Origin: Oscillospiraceae bacterium
Lineage (GTDB): Bacteria; Bacillota; Clostridia; Oscillospirales; Oscillospiraceae
Reading direction: 5' to 3'
Length of the DNA: 49,251 nucleotides
Assembly: GCA_017516005.1 (NCBI GenBank)
Contig: JAFWDU010000016.1
Span: 1-49,251, forward strand
This document shows, one piece after another, positions 25,645 to 34,405 of the stretch (position 1 is the first letter of the stretch; each line of letters opens with the position of its first letter). The translations under genes and the position numbers were made by a program. The notes below the pieces were generated by a model. It was given only the letters and a program-made list of their open reading frames with translations, was not told the origin of the DNA and made no database searches.

Positions 25645-25702
25645 TATCAGTTTTGATTCTTTTTACTCTGCAGCCATTCTCTTCTGAACGGAGTGTTTCA
25701 TC

Positions 25703-26392
25703 ATGAAGTATCCGCACATTTTATCTGGACGTTTCATCAGCCGTCCGAACCGCTTTATCGCAATCGTGGAATCTGATGGAATTGAGATGACTGTACATGT
25801 CAAGAATACAGGAAGATGCAGAGAACTTCTTGTACCAGGTGCAACTGTCTACCTGTCGGAAGGACAAAGGCCGGGAAGAAAGACTGCGTACGACCTGATT
25901 GCGGTTGAAAAACGACTCCAAAACGGATCTACCCTTCTGATCAATATGGATTCCCAGATTGTAAACGACTGTGCAGAAGAATGGCTTCAGTCCATTCTCC
26001 CTTCCGACTGTCAGATACGGCGTGAGTTCACATACAGAAATTCCCGGTTTGATTTTCTTCTCGTATCCGGAAGCAGAAAGACTCTATTAGAGATCAAAGG
26101 CGTCACGCTGGAAGAAAGCGGGGTCGTTCGATTCCCGGATGCCCCGACAAAAAGAGGCGTTAAGCATCTTCATGAACTCATACGGGCGTCAGGAGACGGG
26201 TATGTAACGTCGATTCTGTTTGTCATTCAAATGAAAGGTGTCAGCTCTTTTTCTCCAAATGATAAAACTGACCCAGAATTCGGTCAGGCTCTCCGGGAAG
26301 CAGCTGAAGCCGGCGTAAAAATACTCGCAATGGACTGCCAGGTAACACCGGATTCCATTCTGATCGATTGCCCGGTGCCTGTGGTCCTGTAA
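25703..26392 (+). CDS. sfsA: SfsA family DNA/RNA nuclease
   Basis: 229-residue protein of the sugar-fermentation-stimulation family, now known to have nuclease activity in E. coli. It has an N-terminal OB-like part with VHVKNTGRCRELL (about 31-43) and a restriction-endonuclease-like core with FDFLLV, LEIKGVTLE (about 127-135) and FPDAPTKRGVKHLHEL; the D...E-x-K set supplies the metal site. Length is normal. It stands alone between the glmM operon and the decayed copper ATPase gene. Confidence 0.93.
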   Translation: MKYPHILSGRFISRPNRFIAIVESDGIEMTVHVKNTGRCRELLVPGATVYLSEGQRPGRKTAYDLIAVEKRLQNGSTLLINMDSQIVNDCAEEWLQSILPSDCQIRREFTYRNSRFDFLLVSGSRKTLLEIKGVTLEESGVVRFPDAPTKRGVKHLHELIRASGDGYVTSILFVIQMKGVSSFSPNDKTDPEFGQALREAAEAGVKILAMDCQVTPDSILIDCPVPVVL

Positions 26393-26426
26393 AAAGCCAT
26401 GATAAACACCTCCCTGGGGGTTTTAT

Positions 26427-26772
26427 ATGATAATGGCGAAAATGCCCCCTGCGGGTATAGCGGCGCTTCATCAGGTGGCTGGTACCGATATCACCATCGA
26501 TGCTGCAGACGTAGTCCAGATGAAGAGCTCCCTTGCTGAAATTCCTGCCGCAATCCGTCTGAGCCGGGCAACGCTGAAAAACAGCAAAGAGAACCTATTC
26601 TAGGCATTCTTCTACAACGCAATCGGCATTCCTCTTGCAACGGGTGTCTTCATCTCTCTTTTACACTGGGAGATGAATCCGATGTTCGGCGCAGCGGCAA
26701 TGAGCCTCTCCAGTTTCTGTGTCGTTACCAATGCTCTTCGTCTGAACACCGTAAAGCTATATCCGAATTCCA
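26427..26772 (+). pseudogene. copA: 3' remnant of a copper-translocating P-type ATPase gene
   Basis: Translation gives the conserved C-terminal end of CopA-type ATPases: GTDITIDAADVVQMKSSLAEIP, AIRLSRATLKNSKENLF, then a TAG (26601-26603) where relatives have Trp, then AFFYNAIGIPLATGVF and NPMFGAAAMSLSSFCVVTNALRLN. The upstream part around 26429-26470 is scrambled: GDGxND-like bases are present but out of frame. All of the transport and ATP-binding regions (over 600 codons) are missing. The frame stays open past the remnant into the chaperone gene downstream. It was once presumably a copA-copZ pair. Confidence 0.88.
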
Positions 26773-26825
26773 CAGGACAAAAAGCCGTTTCTAAAAAATC
26801 AACACAGAAAAAGGAGATCAAAACA

Positions 26826-27035
26826 ATGACAATGAACATGAAAATTCAGGGAATGATGTGCGAACACTGTGAAGCACGTGTAAAAAAGGCGCTGGAAGCA
26901 CTTCCTGAAGTAGAATCCGCTCTGGTCAGCCACAAAAACGGAACCGCTGTGGTCACGCTTCGGACACCGGTTGACGCCAGCGTTCTGAAGGAAACTGTGG
27001 AAGCACAGGATTTCACTGTCATAGAAGTAGCCTAA
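26826..27035 (+). CDS. CopZ-like heavy-metal-associated domain protein
   Basis: 69-residue cytosolic metal chaperone with a single HMA ferredoxin-like fold. The metal site is GMMCEHC (Cys12, Cys15), followed by helix 1 (EARVKKALEALPEV) and the ALVSHKNGTAVVTL strand. It would bind Cu(I) and pass it to an exporter or regulator. AAGGAG (26811-26816) lies nine bases before the ATG. The upstream copA remnant is in the same frame without a stop between them, so readthrough from an internal ATG at 26673 could give a 120-residue fusion, though the local ribosome site favours the short form. No intact copper ATPase is in the window. Confidence 0.88.
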   Translation: MTMNMKIQGMMCEHCEARVKKALEALPEVESALVSHKNGTAVVTLRTPVDASVLKETVEAQDFTVIEVA

Positions 27036-27048
27036 AGCAGTAGAGAAG

Positions 27049-27098
27049 ATGCCCGCGCATGCACAGGAACGGAAATCCCTAAGCATGTGCGGGCATCA
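27049..27098. terminator. hairpin between convergent copZ-like gene and aminopeptidase gene
   Basis: Fifteen-base arms GATGCCCGCGCATGC (27049-27063) and GCATGTGCGGGCATC (27084-27098) with one G-U pair. The T-tail is weak in both directions, but position between convergent genes supports termination. Confidence 0.6.
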
Positions 27099-27133
27099 AA
27101 TTCTATTCCGTCATAAATGAGATACGCTCCGGA

Positions 27134-28357
27134 TTAAAACGCCCAGGTGCCATTTTTGAAAATCGGTACCGTTCTGCCATCCTCGCACGTTGCGTCAATA
27201 TTCATGTCGGCAGATCCGATCATAAAGTCAGAATGAACCATAGAATCATTTACGCCAAGCGCTCTGCATTCCTCAAGCGTCTTCTCCTGGAAGTTCTCAA
27301 TGCAGTCCGGGAACCCCCTGCCCAGAGCAAGATGACAAACCGCATTCTCATCAAACAGCGTATTATAGAACAGAACACCGGTCTCATGAATCGGGGAGTT
27401 AAACGGAACAAGTGCGCATTCCCCAAGATAGCAGCTGTTCTCATCCATATTAATCAGAGTTGTCAGCAAATCGGCGTTTACTTCCGCATCCCATTCTACT
27501 GCCTTACCTTCGTGGAACCGGATCCAGAAGTTCTCAATCAGCTCACCCTGGTGGGACAGCGGCATGGTGCCGTAGACAATCCCCTCCGCTTCACCCTTTC
27601 TTGGCGAAGTAAAGCATTCCTCTGTCGGAATATTGGGATTAAAGAAGATACCCTGTGTGCTGGTTTCACCGCCGCCGCAGAACCTGCCCTCCGGGATCAA
27701 TCCGACTGTAAAGTCCGTCCCGTTTGAACTGTAATAATGCAGCTTGCGGATTTTCAGACTGTTCAGATAGCTGCAGCGATCAATAAGGTCCTGATCATGT
27801 GCTTCCCATGCAGCAATCGGATCATCATCCACACGGGACGCTTGGAGGATCAGCTCCCAAAGGCGCTCCATTGCCTGACTGACACGGAGTTCCGGGAAAA
27901 TCTTCTTTGCCCATTTTGCACCTGGAACTGTCGCAATGCACCACTGATACTTATTCTCAAGCGCATCACGATACTGACGGATAAGCGGATAACGCTTCTG
28001 GTTTGCTTTTGCGACTTTTGCCTGATCAATTCCCTTGCTGCCATCTGGGTCCATACTGCCGATATAAATCCGGCATGGAATGTTTTTGACATAGTATTCC
28101 CAGCGAGCCTTTTCATATTCAGGAAGTGCCGACATGGTTGTCAGGGACTGATATCTGGTGTGGACTTTTTCCAGAGGCTGATAGTTCCAGTCAACAACTA
28201 CTCTTCTCGCTTTGCGCTTGTAGCATTCTTCCACAACCATCTGGACAAATTCGGGCTGATCCAGCCCTGCCTGGATAAAAACGTCCTGTCCTTTCTGAAC
28301 GTTCGCTCCTTTTTGGGCGATGAGCTGAGCATATTTCCGCAGAATTGTTTTTTTCAT
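27134..28357 (-). CDS. M29-family aminopeptidase (AmpS/PepS type)
   Basis: 407-residue metallopeptidase of the thermophilic-aminopeptidase family, which removes N-terminal residues from peptides in the cytoplasm. Recognisable segments are NIPTEECFTSPRKG (metal-ligand Glu), the ECALVPFNSPI segment with nearby FYNTLFDENA, the HSDFMIGS motif (His ligand) and a late MNIDA aspartate. Length fits the family (about 400-415). The gene is divergent from the M18 aminopeptidase gene, with 174 bases between the starts. Confidence 0.92.
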   Translation of the reverse strand: MKKTILRKYAQLIAQKGANVQKGQDVFIQAGLDQPEFVQMVVEECYKRKARRVVVDWNYQPLEKVHTRYQSLTTMSALPEYEKARWEYYVKNIPCRIYIGSMDPDGSKGIDQAKVAKANQKRYPLIRQYRDALENKYQWCIATVPGAKWAKKIFPELRVSQAMERLWELILQASRVDDDPIAAWEAHDQDLIDRCSYLNSLKIRKLHYYSSNGTDFTVGLIPEGRFCGGGETSTQGIFFNPNIPTEECFTSPRKGEAEGIVYGTMPLSHQGELIENFWIRFHEGKAVEWDAEVNADLLTTLINMDENSCYLGECALVPFNSPIHETGVLFYNTLFDENAVCHLALGRGFPDCIENFQEKTLEECRALGVNDSMVHSDFMIGSADMNIDATCEDGRTVPIFKNGTWAF

Positions 28358-28462
28358 GGTAAATGCTTCCCCCTCATTGTATGTTTCATGTACAAGAATT
28401 CTAACACATATTGTCAGAAAAGAAAAGCGAATTGCATGATTCTGACATTCTTTGAAAACTGC

Positions 28463-28491
28463 TTGTCTGTTGCTTTCAACCGTGCTATCTT
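28463..28491 (+). promoter_or_regulatory. probable promoter of the M18 aminopeptidase gene
   Basis: -35 TTGTCT (28463-28468), 17-base spacer, -10 TATCTT (28486-28491), 41 bases before the start codon. Confidence 0.5.
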
Positions 28492-28531
28492 AATCAAGGA
28501 AACCATCAGAATTTCAAGGAGGATTCAGATT

Positions 28532-29830
28532 ATGAGCGAATCAACGTCTTTGCTTCAGTTTATTCAAACTTGTCCGAGCCCTTTTCATGCAGCTGAAACC
28601 ATTGCGTGCCGTCTTCGTGAGTCAGGCTATGAGGAACTGCTGGAATCCGCTTCCTGGGATCTGAAAAAAGGAGGTTCCTACTTTGTTCGCAGAAATGGAT
28701 CCAGCTTGATCAGTTTCCGGATTCCAGTTCAGAAGCCGACCGGTTTCCTGATGTCCGCGGCGCACAGTGACAGTCCGACATTTAAAATCAAGGCAAATCC
28801 GGAACGTTCCGGTGCGCAGTACGTCTCTCTCGAAACAGAGCCTTACGGCGGTGCACTTCTCTCAACCTGGTTTGACCGGCCTCTCACCGTTGCCGGCCGC
28901 GTGCTGATTCAGGAAACAAACCGGATTGTCTCCCGGCTGGTATTTATTGACCGTGATCTGCTTGTAATACCAAGTGTTGCCATTCACATGAACAATACTG
29001 CAAACGACGGCACGAAAATACTTGCGAATGTGGATACCATCCCCCTTTATGGCACATCGGATGCCAGGGATACCTTCCTGAAGCAGATTGCTGACGCAGC
29101 AGGTACAGATCCGGAGCATATTCTTTCCTATGATCTCTCCCTGTTCTGCAGGCAGCACGGCTGCCATATCGGTTATGCGGACTCTTTCATTCTTTCCCCA
29201 AAACTGGACGATCTGGAATGCGTCTACGGGTGCCTGGAAGGTTATCTTCAGGCGGAACCGACCAGTTCCATTCCGGTTCTGTGTGTTTTCGACAATGAGG
29301 AAGTCGGCAGCGGCACAATTCAGGGCGCCGGCTCTACATTTCTACGGGATCTGCTTCGAAGAATCAGTCTCTGCCTTGAAATGAACGAACAGGATCATCA
29401 GAGGCTCTTGTCTGGAAGCTTCCTAGTGTCAGCGGACAATGCTCACGCCAAGCATCCGAATCATCCTGAATACTCGGATGCAAACAACTGCCCATACATG
29501 AATGAAGGCATTGTCATTAAGATGGCCGCAAGCCAGAGTTATACCACGGATGGAATCTCTTCTGCCGTATTCCGCCGCATCTGCAGCGATGCAGGTGTTC
29601 CGGTACAGGTATTTGCAAACCGTTCAGACAAGCGCGGCGGTTCCACACTTGGACGCATCGCAGATACGATGGTCCCTGTCAGCACACTGGACATCGGCCT
29701 TGCTCAGCTTGCCATGCATTCCGCAGTGGAAACAGCGGGTGCAAAGGACGTGGAGTACCTGGTTCGCGGCATGCGCGCATTTTATTCCAGCACGCTTCAT
29801 CGGGATTCCGAACACAACTGGGCTTTCTAG
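28532..29830 (+). CDS. M18-family aminopeptidase
   Basis: 432-residue dinuclear zinc aminopeptidase (ApeB/aspartyl aminopeptidase family), cytoplasmic and usually dodecameric. Key segments: AAHSDSPTFKIK with the His ligand (about residue 80), PKLDDLECVY with the bridging Asp, FDNEEVGSGT with catalytic Glu, SADNAHAKHPNHPEYSD and the C-terminal HSAVETAGAKD with the last His. The ATG at 28532 has AAGGAGG nine bases upstream; the frame stays open for 265 codons further 5', antisense to the M29 gene, and is rejected. It ends before a clear terminator. Confidence 0.94.
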   Translation: MSESTSLLQFIQTCPSPFHAAETIACRLRESGYEELLESASWDLKKGGSYFVRRNGSSLISFRIPVQKPTGFLMSAAHSDSPTFKIKANPERSGAQYVSLETEPYGGALLSTWFDRPLTVAGRVLIQETNRIVSRLVFIDRDLLVIPSVAIHMNNTANDGTKILANVDTIPLYGTSDARDTFLKQIADAAGTDPEHILSYDLSLFCRQHGCHIGYADSFILSPKLDDLECVYGCLEGYLQAEPTSSIPVLCVFDNEEVGSGTIQGAGSTFLRDLLRRISLCLEMNEQDHQRLLSGSFLVSADNAHAKHPNHPEYSDANNCPYMNEGIVIKMAASQSYTTDGISSAVFRRICSDAGVPVQVFANRSDKRGGSTLGRIADTMVPVSTLDIGLAQLAMHSAVETAGAKDVEYLVRGMRAFYSSTLHRDSEHNWAF

Positions 29831-29878
29831 CTGTTTTCTGACTGGTCAGCGTATTGCTAATAAGAGCACGAATATAAG

Positions 29879-29926
29879 AAATGTCTCTGCACGGCCTGAA
29901 TCAGGGCTGTGCAGAGACATTTTGTC
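29879..29926 (+). terminator. Rho-independent terminator of the M18 aminopeptidase gene
   Basis: Fourteen-base arms AAATGTCTCTGCAC / GTGCAGAGACATTT (29879-29892, 29909-29922), further pairing inside the loop, T-rich exit. Confidence 0.85.
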
Positions 29927-29977
29927 TTGCTCGCAGTTTTTCTGCTTATACAATCATCTTGACGGACTCTTTTTTGA

Positions 29978-31351
29978 TTATTCAATTTCCATAGATTCAG
30001 GCATTGGCAGATCCATGATATCCACATACCAACTGTCATAATAGCCGGGCAGAAGTGATTCGTCTACCTCTCTGACATCCTCCCAGTCCATGCCCCACGG
30101 ACGAAGATAGATATAATAGCGGAAACTGCCTTTATCATCTTCATAATATCCGTCAATTTCAATCATATGCTCATATTCAGAGACATCAGAGGCACCAGGA
30201 TCTGAAATCCAGTCCGCATGAAGCACATTAAGGTCCTCACTGAGGAACTGACCACTCTCACTCATCATGCAGCCGGCATCTGTGGTACCTGGATGGAAAC
30301 TGACAGAAACAGATGATACATAAAGGTCCTTGCTTGTATCTTCGTCCCACATAATAAAGCTGCCTTCATCCTCGTTTACCTCAATACATGCAAATGCATC
30401 AAACCAGATTCCGTCATAGGACTCATATTCGTCGCTGCCGTCATCAATCATCCACCATCCATACCAGTCACCTGACCAGAAATCCGAGTAGATGCCGGAA
30501 CCCTTCTCTGTCGGTCCCCGCCCGTTTTCTTCTTCGGTATCCTCAGGCTCTGAAGCCTCTGATCCCAAAGAACCAGAGATTCCGGTGCTGCCTTTCTGTT
30601 CGGATTGATCGTCAGAACTTGCTGCAGCAGATTTTGGCGGCTCTCCCTGATAGCATTTAAAGACGAGATACTCATCATCAACCGTATAGTCTACCTCAAT
30701 GTGATCCTCAAAAATATCCCAGCTCAGATCAATGACATCCGTATTGTCCAGACTGCCCCAGTCCCCAAGGAGAGACCAGTCGTAAGTGCCCATGTCCTTT
30801 CCGTCAAAAGAGAACGACACCTTATGGTCACCGGAAAATACCAGACTGAGTGCATCAGCGGCTACCTCATCGTATGGATCTCCCAGAATATCGTTCACCT
30901 CTGCTGACCGCCAGGTACCGAGCATGAATTTATCCGCCTCCGGCAGATAAAGTTCCGGATTCGCCGCATCTGTTCCTTCCTTGGCGAACGTCAGGTTAAT
31001 GCCCATATCTTTCAGGTTTTCCAAGGTGAAAAAGTCCTTGCCACGCGTTCCTACAAGGGTTTCACCCTCCACCGTCACGGTAATGGTCGTGTCATCGCTT
31101 TCCCACTTAATACTTTCGGCTTCTCCATCAACGATTACCTGACCTTTTCCGCCTCTTGACAATTCAAATACAAAGCCTTCCAGATCCTCACCGAACAGAG
31201 AGATTCCCAGCATGTCACCAGCCACAGCGATGTACTTTCCTTCCATTCCCGTATCTGCGCTGACAGTCGCATCTGAGCCGGTTTTTGATGCACAGGCTGT
31301 CAGGCTGAAAACGAAGCACAAAACAAGGCACAGACTTATCAGTTTTCTCAC
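29978..31351 (-). CDS. large acidic lipoprotein, unknown function
   Basis: About 457 residues with a type II signal peptide ending in LTAC (Cys20 counted from the GTG at 31351, which has AAGGAG 11 bases upstream). The mature protein is very acidic. It has two beta-rich N-terminal parts (about 45-115 and 130-245, the latter opening with LGTWRSAEVNDILGDPYDEV, lipocalin-like), a low-complexity Ser/Glu/Gly linker (about 245-300), and a C-terminal domain with GDWYGWWMIDDGSDEYESYDG, MSESGQF and YYIYLRPWGMDWEDV. I recall similar proteins only as hypothetical clostridial lipoproteins. It stands alone after a terminator-like hairpin. Confidence 0.8.
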   Translation of the reverse strand: MRKLISLCLVLCFVFSLTACASKTGSDATVSADTGMEGKYIAVAGDMLGISLFGEDLEGFVFELSRGGKGQVIVDGEAESIKWESDDTTITVTVEGETLVGTRGKDFFTLENLKDMGINLTFAKEGTDAANPELYLPEADKFMLGTWRSAEVNDILGDPYDEVAADALSLVFSGDHKVSFSFDGKDMGTYDWSLLGDWGSLDNTDVIDLSWDIFEDHIEVDYTVDDEYLVFKCYQGEPPKSAAASSDDQSEQKGSTGISGSLGSEASEPEDTEEENGRGPTEKGSGIYSDFWSGDWYGWWMIDDGSDEYESYDGIWFDAFACIEVNEDEGSFIMWDEDTSKDLYVSSVSVSFHPGTTDAGCMMSESGQFLSEDLNVLHADWISDPGASDVSEYEHMIEIDGYYEDDKGSFRYYIYLRPWGMDWEDVREVDESLLPGYYDSWYVDIMDLPMPESMEIE

Positions 31352-31384
31352 AATTATGCACACTCCTTCTTCAGGCAAATGGAA

Positions 31385-31428
31385 TACCCTGCCCTTACCC
31401 CGCATTTCCGCAGGGTTACGGCAGGGCA
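31385..31428 (-). terminator. probable terminator of the flavodiiron operon
   Basis: Imperfect long hairpin: TACCCTGCC...TTACCC...GC with GC...GGGT...ACGGCAGGGCA. It lies between the TM1266-like gene and the lipoprotein gene; the following minus-strand sequence is only moderately T-rich. Confidence 0.55.
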
Positions 31429-31466
31429 TCCATTCATCTATGACGATTCAAGCAATACGCTCTTCT

Positions 31467-31706
31467 TTACGCTGCAACAATCGACTTCGTCCGCACACCG
31501 GGAAGAGCTCCGACAGCTTCACAGAGAGCATTGATTGTCTCCTCTGGAGCATCCATTGCAACAGATATCACAGACAGATTTCTGTCTCTGCAGGGCAGGC
31601 CCATGCGCCCCAGAATCATAGCGGCATTCTCATGAAGGAGCGCGTTGATCTTCTCGACCATCTCGCCATTTTCGACAATGATGGAAATAACAGCAAGTTT
31701 GTTCAT
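31467..31706 (-). CDS. TM1266-family putative regulator (iron-only hydrogenase system type)
   Basis: 79-residue ferredoxin-like/ACT-type protein: KLAVISIIVENGEMVEKIN, then ILGRMGLPCRDRNLSVISVAMD and a final helix-strand ending VRTKSIVAA. The IxGRMGxPxRDxxxSVIS block is the hallmark of the TM1266 family, often found with [FeFe]-hydrogenase maturation genes. There is no hydrogenase gene here; it starts 20 bases after the flavodiiron protein gene and is surely co-transcribed. It lacks a recognisable DNA-binding domain, so a ligand- or protein-binding role is equally possible. Confidence 0.82.
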   Translation of the reverse strand: MNKLAVISIIVENGEMVEKINALLHENAAMILGRMGLPCRDRNLSVISVAMDAPEETINALCEAVGALPGVRTKSIVAA

Positions 31707-31726
31707 GATATTTCTCCTTTCACACG

Positions 31727-33517
31727 TCAGCTGATTGGTTCAAAATCTGCAGCGCCGTGCTTGCACAGCGGGCATACAAAATCATCGGGGAGTTCGTCTC
31801 CCTCATAAATATATCCGCACACCTTGCAGACGAATCCCTTCTTTCCCTCCGTCTGGGGCTTCGGCTTTACATATTTCTGGTAATAGGTATAGGTCATGGT
31901 ATCAACATTGGACAGTACGCGGGCTTCAGTAACAGAGCAGATAAACATTCCGTGGGTGTCCAGATCCAGATACTGCTCCACCTTAAGGGACATGAAAGAG
32001 TTGATGTAATGCGGCAGGAATACAAGTCCGTTGTCCGAGCGTAGTACCTCCTGCCCTTCAAACTTGTCTTCGGTACGACCGGAGCGGAAGCCATAGCTCT
32101 CAAACACGGAAAACGGGGCATCTGTTGAAAGGCAGTTAATATTCATGACCCCAGTCTGCTGGATGATATGATGAGAGTAGTTCTGTTTGTTGATACATAC
32201 CGCAACACGATTGGGAGAACTGGTCACCTGAGAAACTGTATTGACAATCAGACCGTTATCCTTGCGGCCATCATTGCAGGTTACAACATAGAGGCCGTAT
32301 CCAATATTGAAGAGTGCCGTAAGATCATTCTTGTTTGCAGTATTGGCATTCTGCGCCATATAGTCTCTGCACAGTTCTTCCGAAAGAGCCTCAATCTGAG
32401 CTTTATTCTCCTCGCTAACTGCAGAGGTGATTCTCACAGATGTCTCTGCGAAAGAAAGATTCTTACAGTTCTCCAGAATGCCGCGCATGGTTTTTGCCGC
32501 CATGGGCGCCCAGCTTCCGTTCTCAATCAGAGCGACTGTACGGTTTTTGAATCCGCGCTCTGTCAGATGCTCCAGGAATTCCCGCATAAACGGAAAGATA
32601 TCGGCATTGTAGGTCGTCGTAGCGAATACCATGCGGCCATAGCGGAAAGCATCCGCAACCGCAAGAGACATGTCACAGCGGGCAAGGTCGCGGACAACCA
32701 CTTTGGGGCAGCCCTTGTTCTTCAGCTTCTCTTCCAGAAGTTCGACAGCCTTTCTGGTATTGCCATATACAGAAGTATATGCAATGAGGATACCGTCCGA
32801 TTCGGGCGTATAACTGGACCAGGTCTGATAGAGAGACAGATAGTGCTCCAGATTCTGATCCAGCACCGGTCCATGGAGCGGGCAGATTTTCTGGATGTCC
32901 AGGCTGGCCGCCTTCTTCAGAAGATTCTGCACCTGCATGCCGTATTTACCGACAATTCCGATGTAATACCGGCGTGCTTCATCATCCCAGGGTTCTGATA
33001 CATCCGCTGCGCCGAATTTGCCGAATCCGTCCGCAGAGAAAAGCACCTTGTCATATGCATCATAAGTGACCATGACTTCCGGCCAGTGTACCATTGGCGC
33101 CATGACAAAGGTCAGAACATGCTTTCCGAGTTCCAGCGTATCCCCTTCCTTTACAACGATCCGGCGATCGGCATAGTCGGAACCGAAGAAGTTTTTCATC
33201 ATGTTGAAAGCCTTCTCGGTCGCTACGACAACCGTATCCGGATAAGCGGAAAGGAACGCGGAAATATTGGCGGAATGATCCGGCTCCATATGTTGTACAA
33301 TCAGGTAATCCGGATGACTGGTTCCGAATTCCCGCTGGATATTATCAAGCCACTGATGCTTGAATCTGGCGTCCACCGTATCAAATACAGCGGTCTTGCT
33401 GTCCATAACCGCATAGGAGTTATAGGACATCCCGTTGGGAACTTTATACTGGCCTTCAAATAGATCAATGGAATGATCATGAACGCCAATGTAACGGATA
33501 TCATTTGAAATTGTCAT
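31727..33517 (-). CDS. multidomain flavodiiron protein with flavin-reductase and rubredoxin domains
   Basis: 596-residue soluble protein reducing O2 to water or NO to N2O in anaerobes. Domain 1 (1-240) is a metallo-beta-lactamase fold with a full diiron ligand set: His76, Glu78, Asp80, His81 (HMEPDH), His144, Asp163 and His215. Domain 2 (about 243-385) is a flavodoxin (AYTSVYGNTRKA). Domain 3 (about 398-550) is a flavin-reductase-like FMN domain (GYGLYVVTC, NTVSQVTSSPN). Domain 4 (561-596) is a rubredoxin with Cys564, Cys567, Cys582, Cys585. The chain could thus carry electrons from NAD(P)H to the diiron site by itself. ATG 33517 has GAGGAGG upstream. It lies between the DUF1836 and TM1266-like genes. 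Confidence 0.95.
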   Translation of the reverse strand: MTISNDIRYIGVHDHSIDLFEGQYKVPNGMSYNSYAVMDSKTAVFDTVDARFKHQWLDNIQREFGTSHPDYLIVQHMEPDHSANISAFLSAYPDTVVVATEKAFNMMKNFFGSDYADRRIVVKEGDTLELGKHVLTFVMAPMVHWPEVMVTYDAYDKVLFSADGFGKFGAADVSEPWDDEARRYYIGIVGKYGMQVQNLLKKAASLDIQKICPLHGPVLDQNLEHYLSLYQTWSSYTPESDGILIAYTSVYGNTRKAVELLEEKLKNKGCPKVVVRDLARCDMSLAVADAFRYGRMVFATTTYNADIFPFMREFLEHLTERGFKNRTVALIENGSWAPMAAKTMRGILENCKNLSFAETSVRITSAVSEENKAQIEALSEELCRDYMAQNANTANKNDLTALFNIGYGLYVVTCNDGRKDNGLIVNTVSQVTSSPNRVAVCINKQNYSHHIIQQTGVMNINCLSTDAPFSVFESYGFRSGRTEDKFEGQEVLRSDNGLVFLPHYINSFMSLKVEQYLDLDTHGMFICSVTEARVLSNVDTMTYTYYQKYVKPKPQTEGKKGFVCKVCGYIYEGDELPDDFVCPLCKHGAADFEPIS

Positions 33518-33550
33518 TGTAACCCTCCTCAGGTAAGTCATTCATGTTAA

Positions 33551-34162
33551 CTATGGAGAAACGTCTGCATTCTCCCCAAATCCCTCTTCCAGAGTTCTGT
33601 TCTCCAGAAGCATGAGCTTTTCAGCAAGCAGACGGGAAAGAGAGCCGACAAAAACACATGCCGTAATCAGTTCCTCCGTTGTCTCAATGCCAAGGACAGA
33701 CGGCTCTTCATGTTCCAGAATCGCGCCTGCGCCATTCCGAACCTGAGCGACGAAATACGCGGCCGCAGCCTGCTGTTTCGTCACAAAGGCTTCGTAGATA
33801 GCCCGGACCTGATCTTCATCAATATCCATGGGCATAAGACGGTGAATCAACGCAAGGCTCATTCCCTGTTTCATGGTACAGATCACGATCAGGTACGCGA
33901 TGTGAACCCGATAGTACTTCTTTTTCACCGGGCCAGGCATTACCTTTGTACGTACATAGTTATTAATTGTAGCAGCCGTGATGAATTCCTCTTCCTTCAG
34001 TTCCGGCGGAAGATAATCCAGATACTGCTTCAGAAGCATAATTACCTGTTCCATATAAAGGCCAAGATCCGGAATCTGTTCCCAGCTGGGAAGGCGGTAA
34101 TTGTTGATATACTTTTCCCAGCGCCGCAGCTTTGCCGCAACCAGACGGCTGTCATATGCCAT
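33551..34162 (-). CDS. DUF1836 family protein
   Basis: About 203 residues, soluble. The DUF1836 domain spans roughly 15-120, with YRLPSWEQIPDLGLYMEQVI, then ITAATINNYVRTKVMPGPVKKKYYRVHIAYLIVICT, which has the look of a MerR-like or winged-helix DNA-binding unit; the C-terminal half is helical. The start at ATG 34162 has AGGAGG ten bases upstream; longer in-frame starts up to 34255 exist. Family function is not established. Being 33 bases upstream of the flavodiiron gene on the same strand, it could be the regulator of this operon (inference). Confidence 0.83.
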   Translation of the reverse strand: MAYDSRLVAAKLRRWEKYINNYRLPSWEQIPDLGLYMEQVIMLLKQYLDYLPPELKEEEFITAATINNYVRTKVMPGPVKKKYYRVHIAYLIVICTMKQGMSLALIHRLMPMDIDEDQVRAIYEAFVTKQQAAAAYFVAQVRNGAGAILEHEEPSVLGIETTEELITACVFVGSLSRLLAEKLMLLENRTLEEGFGENADVSP

Positions 34163-34297
34163 CAGATAGATGCCTCCTCTCTCATTATATTGCATGACCA
34201 GGAACGGCAGATCCTGTTCTGCAATTGTCTCCTGTATCATGAACAATTCTACCATGGGATACCATAAAACGCAATCAGGATCTTCCCGCTTTCTCGC

Positions 34298-34326
34298 TTG
34301 ACACTGTTTTCGTAATGTGCTAATCT
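34298..34326 (+). promoter_or_regulatory. promoter of degV-family gene
   Basis: Perfect -35 TTGACA (34298-34303), 17-base spacer ending in an extended TGn, -10 TAATCT (34321-34326). Confidence 0.65.
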
Positions 34327-34405
34327 AATATGCGCAATTAGATGATTTAATGCAGATTTCTGCAAAACCAAATTCATTAAATCCCGGTACATGAGGTGCA
34401 AACAA

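Noticed and set aside
27737..28531. 265-codon 5' extension of the M18 aminopeptidase frame
   Set aside because: It lies antisense to the M29 gene and the ATG at 28532 has a strong AAGGAGG site.
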